Shown here in pieces: positions 62,491 through 64,000 of a stretch of 64,000 bases of DNA. The position numbers and the translations under genes are program-made. The stretch's first letter is position 1; the number at the start of each line of letters is the position of its first letter. Source of the DNA: Lachnospiraceae bacterium AC2028 (GTDB lineage: Bacteria; Bacillota; Clostridia; Lachnospirales; Lachnospiraceae); the NCBI GenBank assembly GCA_000702685.1, contig JNJD01000006.1, positions 372,001-436,000 on the forward strand, given 5' to 3'. The notes beneath the pieces were generated by a model, which made no database searches, was not told the origin of the DNA, and worked only from the letters and a program-made list of their open reading frames with translations.

Positions 62491-63632
62491 AGTAAAGTCG
62501 AGAACTTAGCCTTCTTTCCTTTAAACACTTCATCAAGCATCTTTTTGGTATCATCCCCGAAAAGAGGTCCGCAGGTAACCTGCATATCATTGATACCGCA
62601 AAGAGTGAAATTCACTTCAACAAGTACGGCTTCACCGTTCTCATCGATCGCAACATCCCATCCGACAAGTCTGAAATGGCTTATTGAGGGGTGTGCATTC
62701 TTTACCAGTTCATACGCCTTGTCCATATATGCAAGACGCTTGTCTCCGAATCTGTATCCGAGTTCAGGATGCGTATCCGTCTGTCGCCCGTCATGGAAAA
62801 CTCCCGTTGCGGTGAGCTGTCCGTTTTCACCTATCCCGCAGATGACCCCTCCGTGGGAACTGTTATCGACGCGGTCTCCGCCCACACCGATCCTCGACAT
62901 TGCACGAAGAACCTTGACCTCGCATCCGTCCATCCAAGTCATGATGCGGATGGTATTTACAGAGGAAGGATTAAGTGCGGCCATATCCGCATGCTGCTTT
63001 ATAGGCTCCTGTATGATCGCATCCGTCTTAATGCCGCGTAGAATCCTGCGGAATTCATTGAATTTATCGTCGCCGGAAATAAAATGCACTCCGAAACCGC
63101 CCTCGGAAAGCACCGCCTGCTTGAGGACCACTTCGTCCTCCGCAAGGATGCGCTTTTTTACCTGCTCGGGAGTGATCAGCCTGCCGCTTCCATCAAGCCA
63201 GCTTTTGCCGACACGCATGGCAACGGTCCTCGGCTGAGGAGTGTCCGGAAAGAGCTTACTATAGTAACACTTATTGTCCATATAACACGATTCACGCCTG
63301 TCATTGTAGAACCGGTCAATGTACATAAAATAAAAATCTTCCGGAAGGTATTCCGGATAGAATTTTCCGCCGGAGCGGTATGTGTAAAGCCTGTGATATT
63401 TATCGTCCATATGACGTACATAGGGACGATAGAAATCATCTATGGCCTTCTTCTGCTCGGCGGTCAGTTCCGGTATATCCTTAAAGGAAGGCAGCGTGAT
63501 CTTACGCGAAAGACGCATTACGGCCGCGTTGTTCAGAAGATCGAGACTGGTACTTCCTTCATGATATTTACCGGTAAGTATTGTATAGACGTTATCTTTA
63601 AATACCTGAAAACCGGAAGGTAAAGTATTCAT
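62487..63632 (-). CDS. ATP-grasp ligase (sugar-transfer-associated type)
   Basis: I choose ATG 63632 (381 residues), 14 bases after GAGGAG; GTG 63647 is possible but sits on that site. The C-terminal half is an ATP-grasp fold of the sugar-transfer-associated type: VVLKQAVLSEGGFGV, LNPSSVNTIRIMT, RVDNSSHGGVICGI and VEVNFTLCGIND carry the expected ATP- and metal-binding residues. ATP-grasp enzymes join a carboxylate, via acyl phosphate, to an amine or thiol. It follows the STAS gene and precedes the MATE fusion, both closely. Substrate unknown. Confidence 0.85.
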   Translation of the reverse strand: MNTLPSGFQVFKDNVYTILTGKYHEGSTSLDLLNNAAVMRLSRKITLPSFKDIPELTAEQKKAIDDFYRPYVRHMDDKYHRLYTYRSGGKFYPEYLPEDFYFMYIDRFYNDRRESCYMDNKCYYSKLFPDTPQPRTVAMRVGKSWLDGSGRLITPEQVKKRILAEDEVVLKQAVLSEGGFGVHFISGDDKFNEFRRILRGIKTDAIIQEPIKQHADMAALNPSSVNTIRIMTWMDGCEVKVLRAMSRIGVGGDRVDNSSHGGVICGIGENGQLTATGVFHDGRQTDTHPELGYRFGDKRLAYMDKAYELVKNAHPSISHFRLVGWDVAIDENGEAVLVEVNFTLCGINDMQVTCGPLFGDDTKKMLDEVFKGKKAKFSTLL

Positions 63633-63643
63633 ATAAAAAGAGA

Positions 63644-63943
63644 TCACTCCTCAATATTGAGTATATCGATGAATCCGGTGACCTCGAAGATCTCCATGAC
63701 TTCTTCGTTGGCATTTCTGATCGTCATGCTTCCCTGCTTGTTCATGATCTTCTGTGCGGATAAAAGAACACGAAGACCTGCGGAAGAAACATACGCAAGA
63801 TTCTTAAGATCAAAGATGAGTTCCTTGATGCCTTCGATGTTGTTCTTGACCTCTTCTTCAAGCTGAGGTGCCGTCATGGTATCAAGTCTTCCTTCAAGAG
63901 CGATCTCAAGTTTTGTTCCGTCAAGAGTTTTGTCGATAGTCAT
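63644..63943 (-). CDS. STAS-domain anti-anti-sigma factor
   Basis: A 99-residue single-STAS protein of the SpoIIAA/RsbV type. LEGRLDTMTAPQLEEEV and FDLKNLAYVSSAGLRVLLSAQK carry the family pattern; Ser54, before AGLR, aligns with the serine phosphorylated by RsbW-type kinases. AAGGAGA stands 8 bases before the ATG. It begins the run of six genes, and only 57 bases upstream remain in the window, with no clear promoter, so the operon may have further genes beyond. Confidence 0.92.
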   Translation of the reverse strand: MTIDKTLDGTKLEIALEGRLDTMTAPQLEEEVKNNIEGIKELIFDLKNLAYVSSAGLRVLLSAQKIMNKQGSMTIRNANEEVMEIFEVTGFIDILNIEE

Positions 63944-64000
63944 ATTGTTCTCCTTTTTATATGATCACCTGGCGTTGGGATCTTCACCACGTGACAATTT

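Overview
The window is low-to-moderate GC Firmicute DNA, most likely from a Lachnospiraceae-type Clostridium (Butyrivibrio/Eubacterium relatives). Reasons: Shine-Dalgarno sites of the AGGAGG type, sigma-A promoters, a MetA carrying the acetyltransferase residue, DUF5688/DUF1836/DUF2812 proteins, a Gram-positive type capsule locus, and no LPS or outer-membrane genes. The taxonomic call is inference. I found one tRNA, no rRNA, no CRISPR array and no insertion sequence.

Region 1 (1-18187, all minus strand) is an exopolysaccharide/capsule locus. Transcription appears to start at a strong promoter at 18159-18187. The first unit encodes a polyprenyl-phosphate sugar transferase, a GT4 enzyme, an ABC-2 polysaccharide exporter (Wzm/Wzt type, split by a GT2 gene), GT8, GT32 and GT2 glycosyltransferases and a kinase-fold protein. 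A second strong promoter at 6803-6830 drives a GT2 enzyme, an anchored beta-helix protein, a BY-kinase-like ATPase without the P-loop lysine, a CARDB-like surface protein, a Wzz-like protein, a PssD/PssE glycosyltransferase pair and a Wzy-like polymerase cut by the window edge. ABC-type and Wzy-type functions therefore sit in one locus but under separate promoters.

Region 2 (18220-20504, plus) is a PadR regulator, DUF2812 membrane protein and CPBP protease operon. Its promoter is overlapped by a perfect 14-bp-arm palindrome, probably an autoregulatory operator. Region 3 (20518-31278, minus) is housekeeping and signalling: RNase HI, RluF-like pseudouridine synthase, LigA, MetA (predicted acetyl-CoA user), a chemoreceptor, a large hybrid histidine kinase with a related Cache sensor, and DegV. 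Region 4 (31354-36740) holds a heterodimeric ABC exporter behind a MerR-like 19-bp-spacer promoter, and gdhA.

Region 5 (36757-44178): an SH3b protein whose mRNA appears to begin with tRNA-Arg(CCG), a DUF5688 protein, efp, the aroQ-aroK-aroE-yqeG operon, a small divergent membrane protein, and mgtE. Region 6 (44220-54108): carB (no carA beside it), an RlmCD/RumA-type rRNA methyltransferase, a small acidic-tail membrane protein, pcrA, and a Tim44-like/SPFH zinc-ribbon pair. Region 7 (54154-56988): a two-receiver response regulator, a DUF1836 regulator with a palindrome in its promoter, and an SLC13-like transporter whose mRNA may be leaderless.

Region 8 (57000-63943, minus) is the most interesting part: six tightly packed genes combining a partner-switching set (STAS protein, SpoIIE-type phosphatase, RsbW-like ATPase) with a MATE-type transporter fused to a degenerate RsbW-like domain, a GH3-family adenylating enzyme and an ATP-grasp ligase. 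This looks like a make-and-export system under partner-switch control; the product is unknown.
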